Of a stretch of 64,000 nucleotides of DNA, positions 49,101 to 60,700 are shown piece after piece; position 1 is the stretch's first letter, and each line of letters begins with the position of its first letter. The notes beneath the pieces were generated by a model, which was not told the origin of the DNA, ran no database searches, and saw nothing but the letters and a program-made list of their open reading frames with translations. This DNA comes from Brachyhypopomus gauderio (taxonomy: Eukaryota; Chordata; Actinopteri; Gymnotiformes; Hypopomidae). The stretch covers positions 12,712,913 through 12,776,912 of the forward strand of contig NC_135211.1 in assembly GCF_052324685.1 (NCBI RefSeq). Reading direction: 5' to 3'. The position numbers and the translations under genes are program-made.

Positions 49101-52100
49101 AGAATTGAGTTTTCAGGTGGCCGGTTCACACTCTGTACATTTTAAGGGTGTAAATGTGTATGTTTGAAGGAACGTTTTGTGTCCTTGCGTGTGTCCATTC
49201 GTCCATGTGTCCTGCTCAGTGTGCGTCCAACCGTGTGTGTGTGTGTGTGTGCCTGATGACCTGTGTGCCTCCTGATACAGGTGCAGTCCCTGTCTTCACG
49301 GCCCAAGTCCTGTGAAGTGCCTGGAATCAAGTATGTCTTCGGCCTAATCTCTTCTGTGTTTCACTGCATTTTGTATACATAAGGTCAAAAAGTCAGTGTG
49401 GTCTGTTTTGGGGAGTGTGTGGTTGGGGGGGGGCGGTCTAGAGCTTGGTGTGTGTAATTAGTAATGACTGTTGTGCTTGTCTTTCTTTTTCCCCTCATCT
49501 GTGCAGTATATTCCCATCTCCGGAGCAGAACGCCGGTCTCTCTCACTACCAGGGCACTTTAAACACAGGCGGCTCGCTGCCTGACCTCAGTAACCTGCAC
49601 TTCCCCTCGCCCCTGCCCACGCCCCTCGACCCTGAGGAGGTGGTCTACCCCAACCTGAGTGGGGGCAGCAGCACAGGGAACCTCCCCGCTGCCATGATGC
49701 ACCTGGGCATCGGCACCTCGCAGGGTGAGTGCGGTCCCGGGGGGGGGCTAACCTCACACACTTGTGCTCAAAACCCAGAGCCACACTCGCACATTTCCGG
49801 TGTCGAACCAGAGTCGAGCGCCGGGGCGAACACTCCACCCTTTGTTCCCCCTCCGCCATTCTCCACCCTCTGTGCTGAATGAATGCGGTTTGTTCTCTGC
49901 AGAGACACGTCTCCACGTTAGAGCAGCCGGACTCCTGCCCCATGCCCTCCCTCACCACCCCCACCCCACTTTTCCGCTAATCTGATTGCTCGCATTGACT
50001 CGCAGTCTCTTGAGCTTTGGATCCTCCGTTCAACGGACGCGTCTGAGAACCGGCTGTGCTGGCCCGATGCGCTCGCTCACGTCAGCCCAACTGGACACAG
50101 GCTGGCTGAAGACCAGGGTCTCCGTGAACTTTGACCCGCAGCTTGGCTGCACATAAACAGCCCTTTTCTCCCCGTACACTTCGTGGTCCAGCAGCCCACA
50201 AACAGCCCAGTGTCTCGGGCGAGGCAGGAGACACCGGACTGAGGCTTCAGTCATCCGGCGCAGTTCTAATAAAACTTGATGCAAAAAAGATCAGCACTAT
50301 CTCTCATTACAGCGTCTCTCATTACACCAACCCACATTGAGCTGAGAATGTTTTTGTAATTATAGTCGTATCTTTGTTGATTGATTATTTTGTTTTTTGT
50401 TTTTTTTATGATTGTTTTGTTTTTTGTTTTAGGCCTCTCCTCCTCTCTGAGCAACCCCTCCATTCAGGCATCGCTCACCAACTCCCAGCTGCATTCATCT
50501 CTCAGCAATCCCTCCATCCACTCATCCCTGCGCCTCTCCTCACTCTCCAATCCCTCCCCGGGGGGCATGGCCACCTCACCCAGGCGCCGGCCCGCCCCGA
50601 TCAGCCCCCTGACCCTCTCTCCTGGCTCTGAGCAGCGGCGCAGCCTGGGGAAACAGCTGTCACCCACCATGTCTCCCTCCCTCTCCCCCATCACACAGGT
50701 ACAGCAGTCGAGATGTTCGCCAGGAGAATCACTTCTCCTTCCCCTTGGGCTAATAAGGCTTCGTGAACCTGTTCGTAATAGCGTTGAGGTTTTTAGCATG
50801 AGGTGTGAAGTCAAGACGGCTGACTTCCTTGGAAAGCTTTTGTATAAACTGCCTATCTGGTATTGGCAGGGCGTTAGTGTGCAGTGCAGACACGGGCCAG
50901 GGCGCGGTGTTGCCTCGTACACCCCGAACTTGGGAGTAACTTTTTGAGGGGGGGGGGGGATTTTATGCCATCTCCAGGGGGTTGCCTTGGACACCAGTAA
51001 CCTGCCAATGGAGCCACCTCCTCCCTACCCTCTCTACCAGCAATCCCAGCAGGCCTTGCAGCAACAGCCGCCACCACCCCAGTCTCATCCCTCCATGCAT
51101 CAGGGCTCCCAGCATGCAAATGTGGGGCAACAGTGCCAACCTCAGGGAGGGCACCAGCAACCTTTGTCTCCTTTGCAGAACGTCCCACTGGACTTCAACT
51201 CTAGCGCTGTGAGTTTTATATTTACTATTTTACTACTGATCTCCACATGGCAGTTTTATTTATTTATTGTTTTACAAGTAGCTACGCTGTATAAATGTAC
51301 CAAATAATATGTCTTGGTGGAGTAATAAAATCTGTATTGTGTAATGTTTTGAGTGTAATGTAACTCAGATACAGATCAACGTTTTGAACATTTGACATTT
51401 AGGTCAAGATAATGTTGGGATCGTGTGACTAAGTGTTGAACCCTGCCCATTCGTAGCCACTCCTGAGAAATGTACCAGATTTCCAACCATATAAATCATT
51501 TTAGGATTGGATTTAGTTGGATTAACTGTATAGATCCAGTTTGTGCATCTTGTATTGATGCATGTGATATCAGAAGTGGCCTGTTGTTGTGTTTGCCTCT
51601 TCTCAGCCCAACTCCATGGGACAGTTCTTTAACGATCCATTCATGGAGCTCTCCTTCTCTGGTCGCCCATCCAAGTGTCCGTCTTATCAGGTGATTGTGA
51701 TAACACCATGGGTCATGAACATCTCTGAGGGCCACAACCCAGCTCAGCGTGGTGCTGCTCCAGCTCCTGCACACCTACTTTAGTGTAGTAATTATCTGAT
51801 CTAATTAATGTGTTGTTGAACATGGACACACCCAAGCCCCCTAGCGACATTGTCTTTCTTGTGAAGAAAGGAGGAAGATTTGGCCAAAGAAAGAGCTAAA
51901 AAAAAAAGGAACCCCACGGGACGTAATATAATCCCAACAGGATATAATATAATCCCAACAGGATATAATATAATCCCAACAGGATATAATATAATCCCAA
52001 CAGGATATAATATAATCCCAACAAGAGAAGCATTTAATGGCAGTAGACGGCTTGGAAATTCAACATAACAAAATATAGAATTGTAGCGCAGCTGCCAGAT

Positions 52101-53984
52101 GGAGACAGTATCCCATAATGTCTTTTAGACATTAAAATTCATAACAACTTTGCAGTCCTGTAGTGGCAGAAATTGGCAGCCCTACTGAGAATATATCAAA
52201 GTACGTTGATGACTGCATTGCAACATTGGTCAAAACACTTCTCATATATATAAGATACATTCGGATGAAATCAATTAATGAAACGAAACTATTTGTGATT
52301 CCTGAAGTTTAGGTCTACCAGCACTAAATAAGTATGACACTTATTCTCCTGTTACTGTTGTCTTTGGCACACTATTAACTAAAATATTCTTATCTTTGAG
52401 TCTAAGTAATATCTGCAGATACAAGGGCACACAGCTATGCCCTGTTATTCCAATGGATTATTACATAGAATATTGCAGATGTATTGAGTACTTACTTTGA
52501 GACAATTAATTTTTCATGCAGTTCAGTAAATTAAAAAATTAATTTGTAAATAAATTGTAAGCACAATTTTGTATAAGAAAACTGATAGAAACTCTCCTTG
52601 TAATAAGCAGTTTAATCGCTTGACTTTTTAAAATGGTTTACAGTTCAGTCAGTTATATCAGGTCAGTATAATTTGTGATTGGGAAAAAATGTTCTCATAA
52701 ATTCATATACGTTTCAAACACATGATTTTGTTAAATAATATTTATCTTTTATATAGAAGCACATCAGTTAATATAGATGTGTTCCTGCAAATTTCCAACC
52801 CAAGAAAATGTCAGTTTTCCACATTATTTCTGGATCATTTCCAGTTCAGTTATTTCAAGATCTTTCCCATTTTCACTGGGCTTTATTAATGAGCCTTTTT
52901 ACATAATATGATAACACAAAAATCTAGAAAGAAACGATTTCAGAAGAAAGGACCTCGTGCATTGCTTGCAATTGAGTGTTGGTTGTGTAGTATTCCTGTC
53001 CCCACGTGAATCATGGTTACATGATGTGAAAGAGTAAGGTGTGATGGTTGAATAAATAGCTTTAGATTTCACGAATGGTTGCTATATCAACGGTGCACAG
53101 GGCAAGTGGTAAACAAGTTTGCTGACTGTCATCCAGAGCACCTTCTTGAAGTTGATCAATAATTGGAATAGCACCATGCACTGGTCATGGGCTCAAGTCT
53201 CTCACAGATGGGCTCATCATTTTTACAGATACAAATCGACTTAATTAGCATGTTGTTTGTTGTTACGGTTATTTGACACCAGTGATCATGTGACGAGCTT
53301 CAGAAAAGAGGGTTTTAAACCCTTGATTGCACAACCTATTTTTGCTGTGTAGAATATTGAGCTTTTAACTTCACCGCCCCCTTTCGCCACAGGACCAGTA
53401 TAACTTGTTGGAGCACACCATGAGCCCTGTGGCCAGAGGGTACGACCCCTCCGCTAACCTCTACTGCCAGCAGACCTCCCTTATGGGCCTGGGCAGTAGC
53501 CATGGCAACCTGCACGACCCCTTGCAGCCAAAGGCCAACATGCTGTACTCGAACTGTGGAGTTCCCAACATCATCCTCACAGGTATGGGGGGGGGGAGCA
53601 GCGCAGCAGAGGCAGGCTAATGAGCTCATTACAGGCAGCTATCCCCGCCTTCCTCCTGCCCCCAGAATCCCTCGCTCCCTCTCACTCCCCGTTGCTGTGC
53701 CATTTTTTAAAATCTGCTACTTTGAATAGAATCGCTCTTAACATTGCACAAATGAATGTTGCCGTTTTCCTCTCTCAGATGACTCGAACCCGAGCCTGTC
53801 TAAGGACATCAGCAGTGTGCTGTCGGCGGTGCCCGAGTGCTTTGATTCAGAGGGAGTCTTTCCTCTGGAAGATGAGCTTCGCATCGAGCCCCTCAGCCTC
53901 GATGGACTGAGCATGCTCAGTGATCCTGATATGGTTCTGCCAGACCCCTCAGTGGAGGACAGCTTCCGCAGTGATAGACTTTGA
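33013..53984 (+). CDS. crtc3: CRTC3, CREB-regulated transcription coactivator 3, 15 coding exons, complete
   Basis: CRTC proteins are cytoplasmic coactivators. Once dephosphorylated they enter the nucleus and boost CREB-dependent transcription. Exons are 33013-33144, 35491-35601, 36260-36388, 38666-38727, 43727-43789, 44848-44951, 47919-47957, 48347-48432, 49281-49330, 49507-49724, 50433-50698, 50978-51208, 51607-51690, 53393-53582 and 53779-53984; all phases join, giving 656 residues (human CRTC3 has 619). Landmarks are the N-terminal CREB-binding helix ([20 protein letters not shown]), [12 protein letters not shown], the SIK/AMPK site around Ser169 ([11 protein letters not shown]), the MARK-type site near Ser252 ([10 protein letters not shown]), the calcineurin-docking PNIILT at 583-588, and the C-terminal activation domain ending [18 protein letters not shown] and the exon 5 sequence resemble CRTC3 most, and the IQGAP1 neighbour agrees. 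Intron 3 is AT-AC. Confidence 0.95.
33145..36259 (+). other. CRTC3 introns 1 and 2 (around exon 2)
   Basis: Intron 1 is 33145-35490 and intron 2 is 35602-36259, both without recognised elements. The exon 2 acceptor is unusual: AAAG followed by two further AG sites (GTGCAG, TTTCAG), each in frame, so small in-frame length variants are possible. I placed the start at 35491 because VQFQK is conserved in the family. Confidence 0.65.
36389..38665 (+). other. CRTC3 intron 3, U12-type AT-AC intron
   Basis: The donor after GGACGGCAA reads ATATCCTT, the exact U12-type AT-AC consensus. The intron ends in AC at 38664-38665, ahead of exon 4 (GCAGAGAGC). A branch-site match TTCTTTGAC at 38649-38657 differs from the U12 consensus TTCCTTRAC by one base and puts the branch A 10 nt before exon 4. 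Only this AC end keeps phase 0 and yields AESSPYGT, matching ADSCPYGT-like sequence in CRTC1. The nearby AG (CAG at 38667-38669) would break the frame. Confidence 0.88.
38728..43726 (+). other. CRTC3 intron 4 (5 kb)
   Basis: No additional exon is recognised. It holds a (TG)n at about 40186-40210, a (TG)n near 43637-43660 with an adjacent G run, and a complete non-autonomous hAT element at 41688-41986 (listed separately). Confidence 0.65.
41688..41986. mobile_element. Non-autonomous hAT-type DNA transposon (MITE), 299 bp
   Basis: The element begins CAGGGGTAATCA and ends GGTGATACCTG, imperfect terminal inverted repeats of the hAT type. It is flanked by a perfect 8-bp duplication, GTATAGAG, at 41680-41687 and 41987-41994; 8-bp duplications are diagnostic of hAT insertions. 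An inner CCGCGGTCC is mirrored about 25 bp from each end. There is no transposase open frame, so it would have moved using an enzyme made elsewhere. The perfect duplication suggests fairly recent insertion. Confidence 0.85.
43727..43789 (+). CDS. crtc3: CRTC3 exon 5, 63-nt in-frame exon (possible cassette)
   Basis: The exon encodes [20 protein letters not shown] with split Arg codons at both ends, resembling the KHPGFRL-ALNR segment of human CRTC3. The acceptor is AAAG and the donor GTGACC, both modest. Its length is divisible by three and skipping would join WRRTNSDS, as in CRTC1, which lacks this segment. It supplies Leu at position -5 of the SIK site. Confidence 0.85.
43790..44847 (+). other. 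CRTC3 intron 5
   Basis: 1.06 kb with (TG)n at about 43891-43920, a (CA)n nearby, and CT/CTGT repeats at 44770-44826 that serve as an extended pyrimidine tract for exon 6. The minus-strand 183-codon open frame at 44515-45066 overlaps exon 6 and is not supported as a gene. Confidence 0.65.
44952..47918 (+). other. CRTC3 intron 6
   Basis: 3 kb. It holds a G-rich stretch near 45036-45085, a (CT)n run of about 72 nt at 46108-46179, and a 33-bp minisatellite at 47306-47536. No exon is recognised between exon 6 and the short exon 7. Confidence 0.65.
47306..47536. repeat. 33-bp minisatellite, 7 copies
   Basis: Seven units of 33 bp with the core GGTGGGTGGGGCTAGTGTGC, nearly identical; the last three vary at one or two bases. 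Because 33 is a multiple of three, plus and minus frames stay open as 11-residue repeats, but the array lies wholly inside CRTC3 intron 6 and is not coding. Confidence 0.92.
48121..48134 (-). promoter_or_regulatory. CTCF-type motif in CRTC3 intron 7
   Basis: On the minus strand the sequence GCCAGCAGGGGGCA fits the core CTCF consensus CCASYAGRKGGC without mismatch. Isolated motif matches also occur inside repeats, so occupancy is unknown. Confidence 0.4.
48438..48929. repeat. G-rich minisatellite, about 34 units of 14-15 bp
   Basis: Units are of the form GGCGTTGGGAGG followed by GC, AG or A variants. The array starts within about 6 nt of the CRTC3 exon 8 donor and fills most of the first half of intron 8. 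It keeps several frames open on both strands (200-250 codons), which are artefacts. The repeated GGG and GG runs could form G-quadruplexes on the sense strand. Confidence 0.95.
49725..50432 (+). other. CRTC3 intron 10
   Basis: 708 nt with a T-rich 3' end that forms the acceptor tract of exon 11. No other element is recognised. Confidence 0.6.
51691..53392 (+). other. CRTC3 intron 13
   Basis: 1.7 kb, AT-rich. It includes a 21-bp tandem repeat at 51916-52024 and, near 53000-53060, a diverged copy of the dispersed repeat also seen at 4.2 and 30.0 kb. No exon is recognised. Confidence 0.6.
51916..52024. repeat. 21-bp tandem repeat, 5 copies
   Basis: Units contain GGATATAATATAATCCCAAC. Four are identical and the first is diverged (GGACGTAATATA). 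The 7-residue repeating frame across it is an artefact of 21 being divisible by three. Confidence 0.9.
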
Positions 53985-56900
53985 ACAGCTGAGTTTGAGC
54001 ACATGGATTCATTCTCTCCCCCCCCCCCCTCTCTCTCTCTCTCCCCCTCCCCCTCTCCCTCTCTATGTTTTTTTTTTTCTTGCACATACACACACTTGAG
54101 GCAGATCTCACACACACACACACACACACAAACCCACACTACATCTTAATGTAAAATGTCTGATGAGCCCATTAGACACATGCCATGTGTCTCTCAGGGC
54201 CCGATCTCACTCTGTGTTCTCCATCTGCCACTCGAGACGGTGACAATTATGATATTTGCACTGAGTGCGCTCAGTGGGAGCGAGAAGATCTTTGAATTCA
54301 CTCTCGAGTGCTTCACATGCCCTGCTCTCCAGTCCAGATTAAGCCTGGTTCTAGGCTCACGGGGATTTTCAATGCAAAATCCTCACTCGCAGTATAACAT
54401 GGACCAAGCTCAATCTGAGACCAGTGCTATATGTGTCTGTTAAAACCCCGACTGGGAATTTCTGAGTCCCCACACAGACTTGATTTTGAATTTACCAGGA
54501 GAACGCATGATAAACACACCACTTACATCTGCGTGGGTGTCGTCCCTTTGTAGCAAAATTACCTTTCAGGAGCAAAACCATGACATCAGCACAGTGGTTG
54601 TTTTTCTCCCCTGCTGCTGACCTGCCTTTAGTGATTCCCAACTGGGGCTCGAAAATTAAACCGTCTAACAGACTTTATTTATTTGACGTTTTTTTTTATT
54701 TTTTTTTTTTATGTCTAAACGATTGTAATCGACTCGCCACAGTGTGACAATCGTTCTTAGAAAACCAGCAGCACTATCAAACGTATGCAACTCTGCAGCG
54801 CGAGACTCATCTGGGCTGGTGTCCACTGAATCGCTATAACCAAAAGAACATGCTACTTTTATTATTTTTTTATTATTTTTTTATTTTTTTTTTATTAAAC
54901 ACACCTCCCACATTTTTGGACATCATTAAAGAAAAGCCCTTTCCTTCGAGCACGGGGAAAGGTCAACCCACCGACCGTACGGCAAATGACGGCCAGCGCC
55001 GGGGGGCCGTCCTTAGAGCGCCCTGCGGGTGGGGATGACGTGGGGAGAGACAGGGGATGCGCCACAATAGCGGTACGCTGTGGAACAGAAGGCGCCAGCC
55101 GCCTGCCTGATGCCGTTAGTACCGTGTGGTTCCAGCGCCCCCATGCTGTGTTCCTGTGCACCAGCAGGAAGGGGGAGAACTGAGCACCACCACCACTCCC
55201 CCTCCCCCGCTGCCCTCTCAGTGCTTTTTCTCAGCTCGGCGCCCCTGCTCTGACTCCTCGTCTTGCAGACAACACCTGCACAACTGCCTCCCCCATGCTG
55301 CTGGTGCACAGTTGGAGACCCTAACATGTGAGGCTCATAACTGGAAGGAGAGTAGCCCGTGTAGGGCCGGGTGGTGGTGGTGGTGGTGGTGGTGCTGCTG
55401 CTGCCCATTAGGGAGCGAAAAGCATAGGAGAAGCTAAAGGCAGTGCTTTGGCAGCTTTCACAGTCAGACATAGAAATGCCAGTGAATGGTGACCCTCTTG
55501 CATTGTGACAGTAGTGATTGGAGGGAGTGATCTCCTCTGTACAGAGCATTATTATTTTCCCCATTTCTTTGCGTATACAGGCTTTTTTTTAAGATTATGG
55601 AAGAAATTAGTAAACCTTGTATATGCCTCATAATTTCAGTCTGACTAGAATGTATTTTTAAAACAGACAAAGGGAAAAGTGTTTACAAAAATTTTAAGAA
55701 CTAAAATAAACGAGTTGGAATTTAAATTTATATGATTTTGGTATAATTCTGAAAGAATATATTTGTATCTTTTATTGGTCCAGTCAGTTTTAAATGAATG
55801 GAAGCCTTTATGCTAATTGCTATGCAGAATTTAGCATCTGAATTACTCAACAGGCTGGAACAATCTAGACCATGAGAAAAGAACTATTTTACTTGTATAT
55901 TTACTACTATATATCAATTCAGTATAGTCTCTCTTCTTACACATTTTATACTGACTTGTAATATTTTTGTTTTTCATGTGTTCATCTTTTTAGCTCTTTC
56001 TCTATATATGTAATTTTGTGGATGCTTTGTGGCAATTGTCAAGATGTTTTGCCTGGATTCCCACTGTGGTCAAAATGTTTAGCTGTGGACATGGCATACA
56101 TTAACCATAGCATTTATTGCTGGTTATTAGAGTTTGCACTGATCATTGAACAAAACATAATTGAATTTAGTCGTCCCTCCTGGCCGTCATCTTTGGGGGC
56201 TGGATAGCCTCTGATAGTTTTGCACAGTACGTACGCAAAGCCTTTGGAATGTATGCACTCGCTCTTTGTTTTTGAATTAATACACCCCAATGACCAAAAA
56301 TTGAAGGAATAAATCAAAAATACCCCAGTGCTTTGTTGCTCTGCTCAGGAATGCTGCTTCAATCACCAAGTCATATTGCATGTCCGCAATCTTATGTTTT
56401 GTGTTTGGGGTGTGCTGAGTAAACAACATTATTTTTTTTTGTTCTGTCCGTCTGAAATTACTTTGAATTTGGAGTTCAATGTTTTTGTTTTGTTTTTTGT
56501 TTTTGTTTTTTTTTCCTCTAGAAAAGAAGAAAACCATTATTGTTCGACCGATTTCTAACTAAAATCTTTAAAAGAAAGAGTGAAAATTCATTCTCTTGTG
56601 TCTTGTTAGGCAATAGCAATGCTATCTGTATATCATGTCCACATGTTTTTTTAATTGACACACTGTGGTCCATGCACCCATGGGTGCAGACTGGGAGAGG
56701 TTAGGAGCACGTCCCAAAGGGTTACTGTGAGCAGCGTCTCCACACACAACAAAGCAACACATTATATTGACCTTCTGCAATTGATGATGAGGTATTCTGT
56801 CTTTCTTTTTCTTTGTCGTTTTTTTTTTTTTTTTGGGGGGGGGGGGGGGTTGTTTCTTCTTTTTTGTTTTTTTTTTTTGGTAATGGCTTGTACTTGTATT

Positions 56901-57727
56901 CATATCTTACTATGACACTTGTGTGTGAGTTTTACCTGTTAGAGGGTATTGATGAAGCTCTGAGGTCAGGCGTGTGAAGCACGTTTGCGCTGCATCCTGT
57001 TTGCATAGCGTACGTCTCTCTACTTTTAAGACTTTCCTACTGCGTTTTCTTTCCCTGCCTGTGTAAACTTTGTGTTAGACATGCATGTACACATTAACGT
57101 GGATTGAGAGATTTTACAGTGTCTTGTGTAAGACCAGCTGCGATTTTTTTTTTTTTTTTTTTTTTTTGTTGTTGATACCTTTTGTGATTATAGCTTCAGC
57201 TGCAATGCATTCTGGGGTTTCCCAGACTCCAGCAGAGCTGGAGAGAACCACACGCCAGTCTGTTCCTCCTGTTCCCTCTGGACGGCACACCCCACCGCTC
57301 TTTGGGGGACGTTGTCTTCTGCCTTATTTCTTATGGGCTTTGACCTCTTGCTGTCATTCTGATCGTACTGTGATTTTAAAAAACATTTTTTTTTCTTTTG
57401 CTTTGATGACACCCCCCTCCTTTTTTAACCAGTCCTGTCTTTGGTCAGTTTGTACCTGGTCTATTTCTTTGTGGTAGTTGTATTTCGTGTCATTTTTTTT
57501 TTGAAGCAATTCAAGGTTGTTTTTGTTTTTGGTCTCTTGTCTCCCCATTTTTTAGTAACCTTTTAAAAAAATGTACAGTTGTATTATTTAAAGAAATATT
57601 TCTTGTTCACTAGTGTTACTACTTTTTATAATATGCCATTTAAACTTTTCTTTTTCAGATATTAAAATATTACTTCACCACAAGGCTTTTGGTTTGTGAC
57701 GTTAAAGTGCTTTGATTTAATATAAAC
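53985..57727 (+). other. CRTC3 3'UTR
   Basis: Follows the TGA at 53982-53984. It contains C/CT-rich repeats at 54021-54064, a (CA)n near 54110-54130, T-rich stretches near 54690 and 54855-54895, a GC-rich segment at 54950-55330 with a (GGT)n run near 55372-55393, and a T-then-G homopolymer at about 56819-56850. An internal AATAAA at 55705-55710 could give a shorter 3'UTR. Confidence 0.65.
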
Positions 57728-57733
57728 AATAAA
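57728..57733 (+). terminator. Likely distal CRTC3 poly(A) signal
   Basis: AATAAA followed about 10-25 nt later by a GTCTGTCTGTCTCTCTG stretch, a plausible U/GU-rich downstream element. Use of this site gives a 3'UTR of about 3.8 kb, in line with the long CRTC3 3'UTRs of other vertebrates. Confidence 0.65.
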
Positions 57734-57759
57734 AGTTTACCGTCTGTCTGTCTCTCTGC

Positions 57760-60700
57760 GTACACTTGTGTCTTTTATGAATGTGATGTAGTTGATTAGT
57801 CGTTTCTTTATGAATCCGTGATCTCTGCCAAGTCATTTGTTTTCCTAGGAGCTTGGTCTTTTTCCTTATTGCCACTAGATGGAGACAATGAAATGCATTT
57901 TGCTTTTAGATGGGGAGCGTAGGATACATTTTCTTTTAGGCATTGTTTTTCCTAAGGTTTTTAAATGAAGAAAGCAGCTAAGTGGCTTGTGTGTACTCTG
58001 AATGCATAGGCCTATTACCTTTTATTTCCTATCTTAATAAAAAAAAAACTAGTTCCTTGAGGTCAGTGATGGGTAACCTCTGTGGCCTAATAGGCTGCGT
58101 ATTTTCTTGTGTAGGCCTACATATTTTGTGTGTTGTGAAATACGCATACAGAATAATCAGCAATAAAATGTTCCTTTGCGGATGGAAGCAAAGGGTTTGC
58201 GTTCGTCTATCTGAAGGTCCGTCTGTGATGGTTGTACTAGCTGCTTCTTTGGTTTTCCTAAACCAAATGCGCTTCGTTAGACCGAACACAATTTCTGTCT
58301 CATCTATTCGTCCGATGGAAAATCTGTTAGCTAACTTCAAAGACACTGCATGACATTCTCAAAATATTAAGAGAGGCTCCGGCACGGCTGTTATTACCGG
58401 AGTGGTACAGCAGTTCAGGTCATGGATGTGAAAACACAGGTAACCCGGTAATGATACGTTAGGACACCGAGAGCCACGTAGGCCTACACGCTCATCCGCT
58501 CGGCTTTGTACGTGGACTCTCTCTCCCATCATATAATCCCATTTTATTAACATGCTTTGAACCTTATTGGTGTACATTTATTCCGACGAATAACTGGAAG
58601 TGTTTGCGACATGCGTGAAGCTCAATATCAGCAAAACAGGTTTAGAGTTTTATAGGGGGGGGGGGATTGCGATTACAGGACTTGGTTTTTTAATGAAGGT
58701 AATCAGCTCTGGGTCACGGTGGTGGTTGTTTTCTGTTGTGAGACGGCAAAGAAGTCCACTCAGACTTGGTTCCGCTTTGGGTGCCTTGGACAGCAGCACT
58801 CCTGAACTCACGCGGGGAGTTGCATTTCTTTAAACAAGACCTTCTTTGGTTATGGTACACTGAGGAAGGACTGTTTGACAGTTCAGACCTTGTGTCAGGT
58901 TCAGGACTGTAAATATCCAGTTTTACAGGAGTCATTCAGTTTTCAGTAAAGCCAAGTTGCACGTATCTAATCACCACAAAAAAAATCCTTAGAAAATGAC
59001 ATGTATTTGTATGGTACTTAAATAATTTGAGTTTAAAACGTAAAAGACAGCCTTAGACGTCAGGTACAGTGAGGGAGACGGAGAGAACAGATTTAGCGCA
59101 CAGATGCTGTACGAGTCTACTGGGATAACGCCTTAACAGTGTAGGCTACTGCTCTAGGATCAGTCCCCGCCCACAAACACGTCTCAGCCAATGGCAATCC
59201 TGTGCTCGTTAACGCACTACTAGCTTCTTTGCGACATCAGGGGGTGTAGTGGTGGGTTCATATTAGAGTAATTTGAGTTATATTGGTAATATAATAATAA
59301 ATCCCATGTTCTCTTGCGTTCAGTCACGATTTCCTGTCCCTCTATGTCCCTCTCATTCTCATCAATTACAACCCACTCTCACTCTCAGTTGCCAAACCTG
59401 CAGTCTGCTGTGTACTGCAGTTAACTTCATTTGAAAGTCATTTTTAAAAGACATATTAAGCGCACACCCTTCTAAGCTCTGTCCTTCTGCAAGATACTCT
59501 TTGCTTATGTCACCTGCATTTAACAAATACATTACAAAGACACGGACAAATGCATGTTATTATAGCAAGGACATTTATCCCAAATGTAAAGAAAAAAGAA
59601 AACCACAACCAAAACAAGCGTGAGCTTAGGTAATTATTTACATTCATCCAAGCTCCATGTATGGGTTTATGCAGCTTCCACTGCACAAATGCTGTGCAGT
59701 ATTAGTCATTTTAAGATATCTGTATTTAACTCGCAGTTTCTTCTTACAATCTTACAAGCAGTTTGCATTGTAGAGCGAATGAGGAAAGCAATACCCTTGT
59801 CTTTGGTTGGTTTTTTTTTTTTTGTTTCTTTTGAACCCACCCAATTTGTAACTAATTATTCACTTTGGTGTTCTAGACAGCAGGCCTAATCTTAAACCCT
59901 GTGGATGGCCACTAAAGTCTAGAGGCCGTTCAGATTGATGCCTGTCTGAGAGGGAAGTAAACAGTTCCGAAGTGACATCTAAGGCTTATGCATTCCACAG
60001 GTGTCCTCACTCATTTAACAGCCAATTTATAAGGCAAAAGGTTAAAGGTCCACAGAGAGAGTGAGTAGGTGTGGAAATATGCAGGCTACTGGACCAGAGC
60101 TACCATTTTAGACTTTAGTCTTGCTCTCACACCTGTTGTTTCTCCATGGAAGAGCTCAGGAAATTACTGCGATACAGTGTAGGGCTAACATGGAAGCCGT
60201 TATACCATTCATGGGGTGTCTCCAATTGCTTGGCCCAGCCATAAATTTGATGCAGTCACATACATTAATGACAGATGCTTCGTCTCACACATTGTGTTTT
60301 GCTTCTGGCTTCCATTCTTGGATTGAATTACACTGATTTGTTTAAAACCTAATCATGGGCATACACATCAGATCAGGTGGTTAGAAGCCAGAAATATGCT
60401 TGTCCTGGAAACGTTGAACTCTGTACAACAGTATTTTGACACCTTCCCCACCCAAGGCCTTAGATTTATGGACAGATGTTTGCTTCGAAAGATGTGACTA
60501 ACCAACATAAGTGTCTCCCATATGTGTCTTAATTGCATTCACCTCTTCCACGTCAGAGGCACACTGTTCTTGTAGTGGTGTAGCACTGCATGCCCCCAGT
60601 ATATTAGTTTAGATATGAATTGTTAATTTAATTCCATCTTAAACACTATTTTCTCTCAGCAGTCTGTGGCAGTCTAACAGCTGTGTCATGACCAAAGCAT

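Noticed and set aside
55013..55564. 183-codon minus-strand open frame inside the CRTC3 3'UTR
   Set aside because: It includes a Thr run from the (GGT)n repeat, has no recognisable domain and no promoter or splice evidence; an antisense gene is not supported.
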